Of a DNA stretch of 64,000 nucleotides, positions 35,920 to 45,953 are shown piece by piece. The position numbers were made by a program, and so were the translations under genes. The notes beneath the pieces are model-generated. The model did no database searches. It had not been told where the DNA came from and worked only from the letters and a program-made list of their open reading frames with translations. Numbering within the stretch: position 1 is the first letter of the stretch; each line of letters opens with the position of its first letter. The stretch is taken from positions 62,001-126,000 of the forward strand of contig NZ_JAPOHA010000005.1 of the NCBI RefSeq assembly GCF_026672255.1, given 5' to 3'. The stretch is from Caproiciproducens galactitolivorans. GTDB taxonomy: Bacteria; Bacillota; Clostridia; Oscillospirales; Acutalibacteraceae.

Positions 35920-36324
35920 ATGAACTGGTTCAGAAGAATGATGATGGGCAGATATGGAACGGATCAGCTTTCCATTGCGCTGCTTGTTCTTTATATGGTG
36001 CTTTCCCTTGTTTTGCAGTTTATCCGGATACCGTTTTTATATCTGCTTTCCCTGATTCCGCTTATCTTTTGTTTTTACCGGATATTTTCGAGAAATATCA
36101 ACCGCCGCTATGAGGAAAACAACCGGTTCCTTCGATGGTGGTATCCTGTAAAAACCCGGGTGCAAAAGTTTTTCAGCCGTTCAAACAGCCGTTTAAAGGA
36201 TCGGCAGACCCACCGCTATTTTAAATGCCCGCATTGTTCCAATACCCTTCGCGTGCCGAGGGGGAAGGGGAAAATTTGTATTACCTGTCCCGTCTGCAAG
36301 ACAGAATTTATTAAAAAAACATAA
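35920..36324 (+). CDS. Small membrane protein with C-terminal zinc ribbon
   Basis: This 134-residue protein has one or two hydrophobic segments in the first half (about residues 16-55), a basic middle and a C-terminal zinc-ribbon-like motif, CPHC near residue 105 paired with CPVC near 125. The zinc domain should face the cytoplasm. I do not recognise a named family. Similar two-part proteins are frequent in Clostridia. It is flanked by its own promoter and terminator, so it is a single-gene unit between two other unknown genes. Confidence 0.7.
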   Translation: MNWFRRMMMGRYGTDQLSIALLVLYMVLSLVLQFIRIPFLYLLSLIPLIFCFYRIFSRNINRRYEENNRFLRWWYPVKTRVQKFFSRSNSRLKDRQTHRYFKCPHCSNTLRVPRGKGKICITCPVCKTEFIKKT

Positions 36325-36329
36325 ACTTC

Positions 36330-36360
36330 CGCATGGCTTGTATCGCTTACAATCCATGCG
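36330..36360 (+). terminator. Terminator after the zinc-ribbon gene
   Basis: CGCATGG and CCATGCG enclose an inner TTGTA/TACAA stem, followed by ATTTTTTT. It is a strong canonical terminator. Confidence 0.9.
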
Positions 36361-36490
36361 ATTTTTTTGTGCGGCGATCCCGCCGGGGCCGGAAGCGCTT
36401 TCAGCGGGAAAACCCGAACGAAAAAGGGGAAGGGAAAAATAATTTTTTAGCAAATGCAGGATAAATCTGTTATAATATTTTCCAAAGGCA

Positions 36491-36519
36491 TTGCTAAGCG
36501 AACCACAATTTAATATAAT
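36491..36519 (+). promoter_or_regulatory. Promoter of the 36577 gene
   Basis: TTGCTA (36491-36496) and TATAAT (36514-36519) are 17 bases apart, a good vegetative promoter 57 bases before the start codon. Confidence 0.65.
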
Positions 36520-36576
36520 CTAAAGGAACGGAAATTTGACAATGTACGATCATTTTGATATAGGGGAGGCTCTCAA

Positions 36577-37212
36577 ATGGAGGAGATACGCCAAATGAAT
36601 GCGGCGAAGGAATATGCGGATTTGGTAGACAAACTGTCGGGAATTATCAAATCCCATATTGTGATCAGCGGGGAGGAAATTACCGAAATCCATGCGCTTT
36701 CGGATACAAGCCGTTCCCCAAAGCAAATCGCGCGGGACATCCAGTCCGCTTTAATGGTGCGTTTCGGCCTGAATGTTGATCATAAACTGATCAGTATCGC
36801 GCAGATCCCGTCTGAGAATACCGTTAAGTTTAAAGACCGCCTTGTTTTTGAGGAAATCAGTATTTCCAAGAGCAAGCAGCATTCCTCCGCCTGCGTTACC
36901 CTTCGCGACGGAGATTCCACCTTCAACGGCGAGGCTTCGGGCCTGAACGACTGTATGGAGGTCAACAAAATGATCTGCCAGGCGACGTTGAATGCGGTTG
37001 CGAATTTTGCCGACCCGGGTGTCCGGCTTTCGCCGGTTGCGGTTAACGTATTTGATTTGGCCGGTGAAAAGGCGGTCGCCGTCAGCATTGCCGTGAAAAT
37101 TCAGAGCAGTGTGGAGCACTTTCTGGGAAGTTCCTTTATCGGCGACGACGCGGGTTCGGCGGTTGTAAAAGCCACGCTGGACGCCCTGAACCGAAAACTG
37201 GCCAATACGTAG
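36577..37212 (+). CDS. Conserved-looking unknown cytoplasmic protein
   Basis: I do not recognise this 211-residue protein with certainty. It appears to have two alpha/beta halves: residues 1-85 with SRSPKQIARDIQSALMVRFGL followed by VDHKLISIAQI, and residues 90-211 with alternating hydrophobic strands and a helix around 130-150. There is no signal peptide or membrane segment and no obvious catalytic motif. GGGGAGG precedes the ATG. It is followed by a repeat-flanked peptide gene, an HD-GYP protein and DUF5317, suggesting a regulatory role, but that is only context. Confidence 0.65.
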   Translation: MEEIRQMNAAKEYADLVDKLSGIIKSHIVISGEEITEIHALSDTSRSPKQIARDIQSALMVRFGLNVDHKLISIAQIPSENTVKFKDRLVFEEISISKSKQHSSACVTLRDGDSTFNGEASGLNDCMEVNKMICQATLNAVANFADPGVRLSPVAVNVFDLAGEKAVAVSIAVKIQSSVEHFLGSSFIGDDAGSAVVKATLDALNRKLANT

Positions 37213-37266
37213 GCCGGTTCCCATTTGCAAAAAATCAGGTTTGCAGTCATTTTTTTTAGCGTAGCG

Positions 37267-37319
37267 GATATAGCCTGTTTATTAGCGGAGAACAGAGTTT
37301 GTTTTACGGAGGCTATATC
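37267..37319 (+). promoter_or_regulatory. Hairpin overlapping the ribosome site of the 25-aa peptide
   Basis: GATATAGCC (37267-37275) is the perfect complement of GGCTATATC (37311-37319). The right arm includes the last two G residues of ACGGAGG and runs to one base before the ATG at 37321, so the RNA stem would restrict ribosome access to the small ORF. Confidence 0.55.
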
Positions 37320-37320
37320 G

Positions 37321-37398
37321 ATGAAAAAAATCATCTTCGCGCTGATGTCCGTTCTTTCTGTTATTGCGGCTGCAGGCGCTGCATTTACCTGGCAATAA
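37321..37398 (+). CDS. 25-residue hydrophobic peptide
   Basis: The ORF starts with ATG eight bases after ACGGAGG and encodes a 25-residue peptide: MKKIIFALMS, then a hydrophobic Val/Ala-rich stretch, ending in FTWQ. It looks like a signal peptide without a mature protein or a tiny single-span membrane peptide. It lies fully inside the 19-base inverted repeats and its start is overlapped by a smaller hairpin. Possible roles are a membrane-active peptide, a type I toxin-like peptide, a leader peptide or a precursor of a secreted signal. Nothing in the sequence decides between these. Confidence 0.45.
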   Translation: MKKIIFALMSVLSVIAAAGAAFTWQ

Positions 37399-37449
37399 CT
37401 CGTTAACATAAACTGCAAACCTGATTTTTTATATAGAAGGAGGTTACAT

Positions 37450-38742
37450 ATGAGCCGTACTTCAAAAATATACGCTTATTTCATTTCAGTAATCGGAATT
37501 ACGCTTGGCTCATACTGTGTTTTTCAATATTTTCATTCTGTTTTTTTCGATCCGAATCCCAAAGCCGAACTGATGCAGTTTGGCGTTCTTTTGCTTTTGT
37601 ATATCCTTTGCCGGTGTCTTCCGATTTACATAAGAAAAGATTACGCCATCGATATGTCCTTTATCTGCAATCTGGCTACGATTCTGTGCAAAGGGCCGGT
37701 TGTATCGGCGGCGATGGTTCTTATTGCGACGCCGTTTATTATTGTTCCGACCAATACCGGGGACAGGACATATGACCATCTTTTCAACAAGCCGCCGATT
37801 AAGACGGCCTTTAACGCCGGAAATATCACAATTTCCGCTTTTCTGGCCGCCCTTGTGTACCAGAAGACCGGAGGAGTCATAGAAAACATCAATCTGACCC
37901 GGAATTTCATTCCGGCGTTTCTTTCCATTCTTACATTTTTTATTTTAAATTGCGCAATCCTGATGTTTTTGTTTTACCTGAACCGCCAGGCCCCGTTTTT
38001 TCCGTCGCTGTTTACCAGCCTGTACCAGTTTTTCCCGAATATCGTTGCTTCGGCTCCGATCGCCTATTTTATTGTAAGAATTATGCATATGGAAAACGGG
38101 GAATTTATGGTGCTTCTGATCATGCTTCCCCTGCTGCTGGCAAGATACAGTTTCGTATTGTACCTTGATGTAAAACAAAATTATTACAATATGCTGAAAA
38201 CGCTTACAGCGGCGCTTGAGGCAAAGGATAAATACACCGAAGGGCATTCCCACCGCGTGGAGGATTACGCCGAACTGATTTCGCGCAAACTGCACTGTTC
38301 CCCGGTGGAGCAGGATGATATAAAGGTGTCGGCTTTGCTCCATGATGTGGGTAAAATCGGGATTGACGATGAAATTCTGAACAAACCCGGCCCGCTTACG
38401 CCCGAGGAGCGAAAGGTGATTATGACGCATCCGCTGATCAGCGAATCGATCTTAAAAAATGTGAAACTGAACCGAAAAGTTCGTTCGGCCATACGCCACC
38501 ACCATGAACGGTACGACGGGGGCGGTTATCCCGACCACACAAAGGGGGACGAGATTGGCCTGGAAGCCTATATTATCGGGGTCGCGGACGCTTTTGACGC
38601 GATGACGAGCGATCGGGCTTACTGTGCAAGCATGCCGGTTGAGCGGGCGGTCAGCATTCTGAAGGAGGAAAGCGGGAAGCAGTTCCATCCGAAAGTGGTA
38701 TCCGCCTTTCTGGAAGTGCTGTGCGAAAAGGGCGAAATTTAA
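37450..38742 (+). CDS. Membrane HD-GYP domain protein
   Basis: The 430-residue protein has an N-terminal membrane region with about seven hydrophobic segments (1-245) and a C-terminal HD-GYP domain. The metal site is visible as LHDVGKIGI (near residue 300), and the signature reads HHHERYDGGGYP (near 353) followed by ADAFDAMTSDRAY. The family usually hydrolyses cyclic di-GMP or related cyclic dinucleotides. GGAGG lies ahead of the ATG, directly after the right inverted repeat. It is followed by DUF5317, a frequent partner in Clostridia. Confidence 0.9.
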   Translation: MSRTSKIYAYFISVIGITLGSYCVFQYFHSVFFDPNPKAELMQFGVLLLLYILCRCLPIYIRKDYAIDMSFICNLATILCKGPVVSAAMVLIATPFIIVPTNTGDRTYDHLFNKPPIKTAFNAGNITISAFLAALVYQKTGGVIENINLTRNFIPAFLSILTFFILNCAILMFLFYLNRQAPFFPSLFTSLYQFFPNIVASAPIAYFIVRIMHMENGEFMVLLIMLPLLLARYSFVLYLDVKQNYYNMLKTLTAALEAKDKYTEGHSHRVEDYAELISRKLHCSPVEQDDIKVSALLHDVGKIGIDDEILNKPGPLTPEERKVIMTHPLISESILKNVKLNRKVRSAIRHHHERYDGGGYPDHTKGDEIGLEAYIIGVADAFDAMTSDRAYCASMPVERAVSILKEESGKQFHPKVVSAFLEVLCEKGEI

Positions 38743-38758
38743 AAACGGGAGGACGAGA

Positions 38759-39316
38759 ATGATTTTACTGTTTTTTGCGCTCGCCGGTATCCTGATTGCA
38801 ACCTTGATGAATCTTTTTCATGGGGAGAAAAACCGGTATCAAAATATAATGGAAATCCGCGGCCTGTGGCTCCCCATTCTGGGGCTTGCCCTCGAGCTGC
38901 CGTTTTCCTGTTTCCCGGCCTTTGCGGCAAAAGTTGGCTGGCTGTTCACGATTTCCAGTTACTTATGCATTTTTGCCTTTCTCATTCTGAACCGGAAGAA
39001 ACGGATTCCGGTTTCCCTGATTGGGCTGGGAGCATTCTGCAATTTTTTCGTGATAGCCTGTAACGGGTGGCGTATGCCCGTGTCCGCGCGTGCGCTTTCC
39101 GTTTATCAGAATATCACCGCGGAAGCGGTATATGCGAAAAGGGCCAATTATTTCGTAGCGTCAAACGGTGCGAATTTTTCTTTTTTAAGCGATATCCTGT
39201 ATATTCCGGTTCCGCGAATCGGCGGATTTATCAGCATTGGTGATCTTTTGCTTGGACTTGGAACTGCTTTTTTTATTATTCAAATACTGGCTGATAAATC
39301 TGCATGGGAAAAATAG
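38759..39316 (+). CDS. DUF5317-like membrane protein
   Basis: This 185-residue protein has about five hydrophobic segments and fits the clostridial DUF5317 family: it starts with a membrane helix, has RGLWLPILGLALELP near residue 38, NGWRMPVS near residue 102, and ends in ISIGDLLLGLGTAFFI. Function is unknown. It lies 16 bases after the HD-GYP gene with GGGAGGACG as ribosome site and is probably co-translated. A role with the HD-GYP sensor in the membrane is only suggested by this pairing. Confidence 0.78.
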   Translation: MILLFFALAGILIATLMNLFHGEKNRYQNIMEIRGLWLPILGLALELPFSCFPAFAAKVGWLFTISSYLCIFAFLILNRKKRIPVSLIGLGAFCNFFVIACNGWRMPVSARALSVYQNITAEAVYAKRANYFVASNGANFSFLSDILYIPVPRIGGFISIGDLLLGLGTAFFIIQILADKSAWEK

Positions 39317-39360
39317 AACGTCCTGCATCCTGTATCCGCTTTTGCAAATTAAAAATGCCC

Positions 39361-39390
39361 TTGAAACATATTGCTGCTTTATAGTATAAT
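39361..39390 (+). promoter_or_regulatory. Promoter of the dhaS-like gene
   Basis: TTGAAA (39361-39366) and TATAAT (39385-39390) are separated by 18 bases, about 70 bases before the ATG at 39461. Confidence 0.6.
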
Positions 39391-39460
39391 ATATATTATT
39401 GTCGAGTGCATGCCTTTCTATTTTGTTTAAAAAGTTGAATGTGAAAATGGAGGAGAAAGC

Positions 39461-40024
39461 ATGGAATATCCGTCTCAAACCAAACAGCAGTTAGCGAATT
39501 CGCTGAAAGAACTGATGAGCCATACACCATTCAATAAAATTACCGTTCAAAATGTGACAAACAACTGCGGTTTAAACCGCCAGACTTTTTACTATCATTT
39601 CAAGGACATGTATGAGCTCCTGAGCTGGATTTACAACAATGAAATCTTTAATCAGGTGGTTGAGGAAAGAGATGAGCCATGGGAAACAGCGGCTTTAAAG
39701 GTGATTCGGTATTGCAAAGCCAATCGGGCTTTCTGCAGAAACACCATACGCTCCCTTAAGAAGGAGGCCATGGAAAGCTATTTGCAGCCGGTTGTCCACA
39801 ATTGGGTGGAAAAGCTCGGAATCGATATTGTAAACAACAAATACATAAGCAAAGAGGATGCAAAATTTCTTGTGGACTTTTTTACTCTGGCCTTTGTAAA
39901 TTACGGCATTCAATGGATCAGCCGGGGGATGCCGGAGGACGAAGATTTTCTTATCGGAAAAATAAAAGCGCTGCTCCGGATGATTTATCACGGCACGGAA
40001 AAGCAAAAACGAATCGCAATTTAG
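39461..40024 (+). CDS. dhaS: DhaS-like TetR-family regulator
   Basis: The 187-residue protein has the TetR helix-turn-helix (KITVQNVTNNCGLNRQTFYYHF, here about residues 22-43; helix 3 is NRQTFYYHF) and a C-terminal ligand domain with GIQWISRGMPED near residue 150. The pattern fits the DhaS-type activators of dihydroxyacetone kinase genes. It is directly upstream of a glycerol/dihydroxyacetone gene run that ends in dhaKLM. In Lactococcus DhaS works with a DhaK paralogue, DhaQ, which is not seen here. GGAGGAG precedes the ATG. Confidence 0.8.
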   Translation: MEYPSQTKQQLANSLKELMSHTPFNKITVQNVTNNCGLNRQTFYYHFKDMYELLSWIYNNEIFNQVVEERDEPWETAALKVIRYCKANRAFCRNTIRSLKKEAMESYLQPVVHNWVEKLGIDIVNNKYISKEDAKFLVDFFTLAFVNYGIQWISRGMPEDEDFLIGKIKALLRMIYHGTEKQKRIAI

Positions 40025-40027
40025 CGG

Positions 40028-40052
40028 AACCCCGTACATTTTGTACGGGGTT
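40028..40052 (+). terminator. Terminator of the dhaS-like gene
   Basis: AACCCCGTAC, loop ATTTT, GTACGGGGTT, then TTTCC: a compact intrinsic terminator four bases after the stop codon. Confidence 0.9.
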
Positions 40053-40131
40053 TTTCCTTTCTTTATTGGCAGAATTTGTTAATGGTTACTAAGATGGATT
40101 AATCCAATGTAGAAAAATTACCTAAAAATAG

Positions 40132-41857
<1,726 letters not shown>

Positions 41858-41902
41858 TTCACTCGTTCGAAATAGAAAAGTAAGCAAAACAGTTATTCTA
41901 AC

Positions 41903-41940
41903 CCGGCCCCGCCGGATGGCGAGTTCATTCGCGGGGCCGG
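41903..41940 (+). terminator. Hairpin between glpK and glpF
   Basis: CCGGCCCCGC and GCGGGGCCGG form a perfect 10-base-pair stem with an 18-base loop. No T-tract follows (TATTAAAAA), so it more likely stabilises the glpK mRNA end or attenuates partly than fully terminates. Confidence 0.5.
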
Positions 41941-41968
41941 TATTAAAAAAGATTGAGGTGTATTGTTT

Positions 41969-42685
41969 ATGTTACCTTATTTAGCTGAATTTTTAGGTAC
42001 GGCTCTGTTGGTTCTCCTCGGCGACGGCTGCTGCTGCAACGTAAGCCTTAACAAATCCGGACAAAAGGGCGCCGGAACAGTTCAGACAGGTATCGGATGG
42101 GGTCTCGCGGTAATGGTTCCAGCCTGCATTTTCGGTGCGGCTTCCGGTGCCAGCTTTAACCCGGCGCTGACCATTTCATTGGCGGCAATTGGTAAGTTCC
42201 CATGGGCCCAGGTTCCCGGTTATATTGTTGCTCAAATGCTGGGCGGCTTTGTAGGCGCTATCATCGTTTATATTGCCTTTAAAGATCATTTTGATGCTAC
42301 AGATGATGGAGCAACGAAACGCGGCGTTTTCTGCACCGGTCCGTCCATTCCCAATATGGGCCGCAATATCTTCCAGGAAGCACTTGCAACATTCGTACTT
42401 GTTTTTGCCCTCCTCGGCTTCGGAAACGTTGCGGGCGCAGCTGGCTCAGGTGTTAGCTTCTTCTTCGTATGGGGAATCATCGCTGCTTGCGGCATGTGCT
42501 TAGGCGGACTCACAGGTTACGCAATGAACCCTGCCCGTGACCTTGGTCCTCGTATCGCTCATGCGATTCTCCCGATTAAAGATAAGGCCGATTCCAACTT
42601 CAAGTATGGTCTTATTGTTCCTGTCTTTGGACCGATCATCGGCGGTCTTGTTGCAGCATTTTTATTCGCGGCGATTCCGTGGTAG
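41969..42685 (+). CDS. glpF: Glycerol uptake facilitator
   Basis: The 238-residue membrane channel of the MIP family has six membrane segments and the two half-helix motifs FNPALT (near residue 64) and MNPARD (near residue 189). The aspartate after the second NPA is a mark of aquaglyceroporins. GAGGTG precedes the ATG at 41969; a TTG at 41963 is too close to the site. It brings glycerol into the cell for GlpK. Confidence 0.95.
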   Translation: MLPYLAEFLGTALLVLLGDGCCCNVSLNKSGQKGAGTVQTGIGWGLAVMVPACIFGAASGASFNPALTISLAAIGKFPWAQVPGYIVAQMLGGFVGAIIVYIAFKDHFDATDDGATKRGVFCTGPSIPNMGRNIFQEALATFVLVFALLGFGNVAGAAGSGVSFFFVWGIIAACGMCLGGLTGYAMNPARDLGPRIAHAILPIKDKADSNFKYGLIVPVFGPIIGGLVAAFLFAAIPW

Positions 42686-42764
42686 GAGTAAGCGCTATTT
42701 ATTAGGTTATATTATAGTATTCGATATACCTTGTAAGTACATAGCGATATATTCACAAAATATT

Positions 42765-42792
42765 TGCAGGGGCAACATCGTGTCTGCCCCTG
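42765..42792 (+). terminator. Hairpin between glpF and the flavoprotein genes
   Basis: GCAGGGGCA and TGCCCCTGC form a 9-base-pair stem followed by ATTATTTTAA. It may end the glpKF message or reduce read-through to the flavoprotein and dhaKLM genes. Confidence 0.7.
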
Positions 42793-42838
42793 CATTATTT
42801 TAAAAATCCCAAATAATTAAAAGAGTGGTGTACACAAA

Positions 42839-44290
42839 ATGATAGATGTAATTATCATTGGCGGAGGCGTTGTTGGATGCGGTGTGGCTCGCGAATTGTC
42901 AAGATACAACCTTAACATAGCGCTGCTTGAGAAAACCGATGATATCAGCAATGGCCAAAGTAAGGCCAATACCGCGATTATCCACGGCGGTTATGATGCC
43001 AAACCGGGCACGCTGAAAGCAAAATTCAATGTCTTAGGCAATAAAATGTACGATCGAATTTGTGCGGAGCTGGACGTTCCCCACAAGCGCAATACCTCTT
43101 TAGTCGTTTCCTTTGGTTCCGACGGTCACGAAGCACTTGAGAAATTAAAGCAACAGGGCATTGAGAACGGAGTTCCGGGTCTTAGCATTATTGGACAGGA
43201 TGAACTTAGAAGAAGAGAACCGAACATCGGCTCTACAGCGTATGAAGCATTGCTGGTCGAAACCGGCGGGATTGTATGCCCGTACGAAATGACTCAGGCG
43301 TATGCGGAAAACGCGGCGATGAACGGTGTTAATTTCTACCGTGAAGCAGAGGTTACTGCGATTGAAAAAACGCAGGACGGTTGGAAAGTTATAAGCAAAG
43401 CCGGTACTTTTACCGCAAAAGCGGTTGTAAACTGCGCCGGACTTTACTCAGATGTCATTAACAACATGGTTTCGGAAGACAAGATTTCGATTGTTCCCCG
43501 CAGAGGCGAGTATTATATTGTGGATAAGAAGTATGCCAACGAATTCCATGCTTCTATTTTCCAGCTCCCGACGAAAATGGGCAAAGGAATTTTGGTTTCC
43601 CCAACAGTCGACGGCACGGTTCTTCTTGGGCCAACCGCGGAAGACATCGACGATAAGATGGATACCAGAACCACAACGGAAGGTCTTGCAAAGGTATTGA
43701 AATATGCGAGCCTCACATGGGAACACATTCCGATGAGAAGCTTTATTACAACCTATTCCGGGCTGCGCGCGCACTGCAACCGGGACGATTTCGTCCTTGG
43801 CGAGGTTCCGGATGCCCCGATGTTCTTCAACGCGGTAGGCGTCGAATCACCGGGTTTGACCTCCGCCCCGGCGATCGCCGAATACCTTGCCGGAATGATT
43901 GCGGATAAGCTCAGCGCGAAAAAGAACGAAAACTTCGATCCGATCCGCAAGGGCATTCCGAAATTCCGCGAGATGAACGACGAGCAGAGAGCCAGAGCAA
44001 TCTCCATTAACCCGGATTATGCGAAAATTGTCTGCAGATGCGAGACGGTAACCGAAGCTGAAATTCGGGAAGCGATCCGCAGGCCGGTCGGCGCAAGATC
44101 GGTTGACGGAATCAAGAGAAGAACCAGAGCCGGAATGGGCAGATGTCAGGCCGGTTTCTGCACACCAAGGACCGTGGAAATATTATGTGAAGAGCTTCAT
44201 ATATCCCCGCTTGAGGTGACAAAGTTCGGAGGAAACTCCAAGTATATTGAAAGCTACCTTTTTGAGAAAGGGGATAATGAAAATGCGTAA
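42839..44290 (+). CDS. glpA: GlpA-like FAD-dependent glycerol-3-phosphate dehydrogenase
   Basis: The 483-residue flavoprotein has an N-terminal dinucleotide-binding fold (IIIGGGVVGCGVARELS) and the substrate loop AIIHGGYDAKPGT near residue 45. The C-terminal part contains a BFD-like [2Fe-2S] domain with CRCET near residue 400 and CQAGFCTPR near 440. That combination is typical of anaerobic GlpA and related oxidoreductases. It should oxidise glycerol 3-phosphate to dihydroxyacetone phosphate. The next two genes encode a GlpB-like flavoprotein and DUF1667, the usual three-gene set in Clostridia. Confidence 0.87.
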   Translation: MIDVIIIGGGVVGCGVARELSRYNLNIALLEKTDDISNGQSKANTAIIHGGYDAKPGTLKAKFNVLGNKMYDRICAELDVPHKRNTSLVVSFGSDGHEALEKLKQQGIENGVPGLSIIGQDELRRREPNIGSTAYEALLVETGGIVCPYEMTQAYAENAAMNGVNFYREAEVTAIEKTQDGWKVISKAGTFTAKAVVNCAGLYSDVINNMVSEDKISIVPRRGEYYIVDKKYANEFHASIFQLPTKMGKGILVSPTVDGTVLLGPTAEDIDDKMDTRTTTEGLAKVLKYASLTWEHIPMRSFITTYSGLRAHCNRDDFVLGEVPDAPMFFNAVGVESPGLTSAPAIAEYLAGMIADKLSAKKNENFDPIRKGIPKFREMNDEQRARAISINPDYAKIVCRCETVTEAEIREAIRRPVGARSVDGIKRRTRAGMGRCQAGFCTPRTVEILCEELHISPLEVTKFGGNSKYIESYLFEKGDNENA

Positions 44291-45551
44291 TGTTGACATT
44301 TTGATTATTGGCGGCGGCCCTGCGGGCTTGGCGGCTGCAATTTCCGCTTACGAAGCAGGCAGCAGAAATATTCTGATCCTTGAAAGAGAAGAAAATCTCG
44401 GCGGCATACTCAAGCAGTGCATACACAACGGTTTTGGGCTGCATACCTTTAAAGAAGAGCTTACCGGTCCGGAATATGCGCAGAGATATATCGACAAGGT
44501 ACTCGAATACGGCATTCCTGCCCAGTGCGATACCATGGTTATTGATATTACACCGGACAAGGTTGTTACGGCGGTCAGCAGAGGCGCCGGCCTTGAGCAC
44601 TTCAAGGCAAAATCCATTATCCTTGCGATGGGCTGCCGCGAGCGCCCGAGAGGGTCGCTTGGCACGCCGGGCTGGAGATGCTCCGGTATCTTTACCGCCG
44701 GTACCGCGCAGAAGTTTACGAACTTAAAAGGCATGATGCCGGGGAAACGCGTCGTTATCCTTGGCTCCGGCGATATCGGCCTGATCATGGCCCGCAGAAT
44801 GACATTCATGGGCGCGAAGGTTTTGGCCTGCGTCGAATTAATGCCTTTCTCCGCCGGTTTAAAGAGAAACATTGTTCAGTGCCTTGACGACTATGACATT
44901 CCGCTTCTGCTGAGCCATACGGTTGTCGATATCGCGGGCCGGGAGCGTCTGGAAGGCGTTACGGTTGCCGAAGTGGATCCGAAGACACTCAAGCCCATTG
45001 AGGGAACAGAGCAGTATTATGAGTGCGACACCCTCCTGCTGTCGGTCGGCCTGATTCCTGAAAATGAGTTGACCACCATGGCGGGCGTTAAGATTTCTCC
45101 GGCGACGAACGGTGCTGAAGTAAACGAAAATCTGGAAACCTCGGTAGAAGGCATCTTCTCCTGCGGAAATGTTCTGCATGTTCATGATTTGGTTGACTAC
45201 GTTTCCGAAGAATCCGCGAAAGCGGGCGTGAACGCTCATAAATATGTACAGGGGCAGCTTCCGAAAGAAGAAAATACCCTTGAAGTTGTCAGTGGTTTCG
45301 GCGTTTCCGGCGCTGTTCCGCAGCATATCTCCCAGGAACTTGACGAACCGATTACAATCATGTTCCGTCCGAGAGGCGTTTTCAAAGACGCGCAGGTTTG
45401 CATAGACGTTGGGGATGTTCAGGTGGCTGCAAAGAAGAGCCGTATCCTTACGCCCGGCGAAATGGTAACATTAAAGTTCAGCCCGGAATACCTCCGGAAA
45501 AATACAAATGCTGACAAAATCACTGTAAGAGTGGAGGCGCAGCAATCATGA
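44283..45551 (+). CDS. NAD(P)/FAD-dependent oxidoreductase, GlpB-like partner
   Basis: The 422-residue protein has two dinucleotide-binding motifs: DILIIGGGPAGLAAA at the N terminus for FAD and VVILGSGDIGLIMARR near residue 158 for NAD(P). It has the pyridine nucleotide-disulphide reductase fold and a C-terminal extension. It overlaps the end of the GlpA-like gene by a few bases (AAAGGGG lies upstream; ATG 44277 is an alternative start) and the DUF1667 gene by four. It probably passes electrons from the GlpA-like subunit to NAD(P) or another acceptor. The electron path is inference. Confidence 0.83.
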   Translation: MRNVDILIIGGGPAGLAAAISAYEAGSRNILILEREENLGGILKQCIHNGFGLHTFKEELTGPEYAQRYIDKVLEYGIPAQCDTMVIDITPDKVVTAVSRGAGLEHFKAKSIILAMGCRERPRGSLGTPGWRCSGIFTAGTAQKFTNLKGMMPGKRVVILGSGDIGLIMARRMTFMGAKVLACVELMPFSAGLKRNIVQCLDDYDIPLLLSHTVVDIAGRERLEGVTVAEVDPKTLKPIEGTEQYYECDTLLLSVGLIPENELTTMAGVKISPATNGAEVNENLETSVEGIFSCGNVLHVHDLVDYVSEESAKAGVNAHKYVQGQLPKEENTLEVVSGFGVSGAVPQHISQELDEPITIMFRPRGVFKDAQVCIDVGDVQVAAKKSRILTPGEMVTLKFSPEYLRKNTNADKITVRVEAQQS

Positions 45552-45901
45552 TAAAAGAAATTACTTGCATCGGCTGCCCGATGGGATGCAGGATTACAGC
45601 CGAACTGGATGGGGATAAAATTCTTTCCATCGAAGGATATACCTGCAATATCGGTAAAAAATATGCGCAGGAAGAGCTGACCGTTCCCACGAGAATGGTA
45701 ACCGCCCTGATGCATGTTTATGGAGCCGATCAGCCACTTTCAGTTAAAACATCGAAGCCGATTGAAAAAAGCAAGATCTTCGACTGCTTGAAAGAGATTT
45801 CCGGCAAGTCCGTCATGCGCCCGGTTCACATTGGGGAAGTTGTAATCAAAAATGTGTGCGGTACGCCGGTTGATATCATTGCAACGAGGGATGTAGAATA
45901 A
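45548..45901 (+). CDS. DUF1667 protein, Cys-motif partner of the flavoproteins
   Basis: The 117-residue protein belongs to DUF1667. It has CIGCPMGC at the N terminus (three or four cluster-type cysteines) and GYTCNIGKKYAQEE near residue 33, suggesting an iron-sulfur or zinc site. It overlaps the oxidoreductase stop by four bases. The same trio of GlpA-like, GlpB-like and DUF1667 is common in anaerobic Firmicutes, so it is likely the small electron-transfer subunit in place of the larger GlpC. Confidence 0.85.
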   Translation: MIKEITCIGCPMGCRITAELDGDKILSIEGYTCNIGKKYAQEELTVPTRMVTALMHVYGADQPLSVKTSKPIEKSKIFDCLKEISGKSVMRPVHIGEVVIKNVCGTPVDIIATRDVE

Positions 45902-45920
45902 TACGGGTAATAACCGTATT
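45900..45920 (+). other. Small hairpin before dhaK
   Basis: AATACGG and CCGTATT form a 7-base-pair stem with a 7-base loop between the DUF1667 stop and dhaK. No T-tract follows. A role in mRNA processing is possible. Confidence 0.3.
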
Positions 45921-45953
45921 TGGAAAATTTAATATTTGACGGGAGGCATTTTT

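Larger units (their letters stand above)
37229..37430. repeat. 19-bp perfect inverted repeats enclosing a short ORF
   Basis: AAAAAATCAGGTTTGCAGT at 37229-37247 and its exact complement ACTGCAAACCTGATTTTTT at 37412-37430 bound a 202-base segment. Inside lie a second inverted repeat and a 25-codon ORF. The element could be a miniature inverted-repeat transposon-like insertion or a structured RNA. No target-site duplication was identified by eye. Confidence 0.75.
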
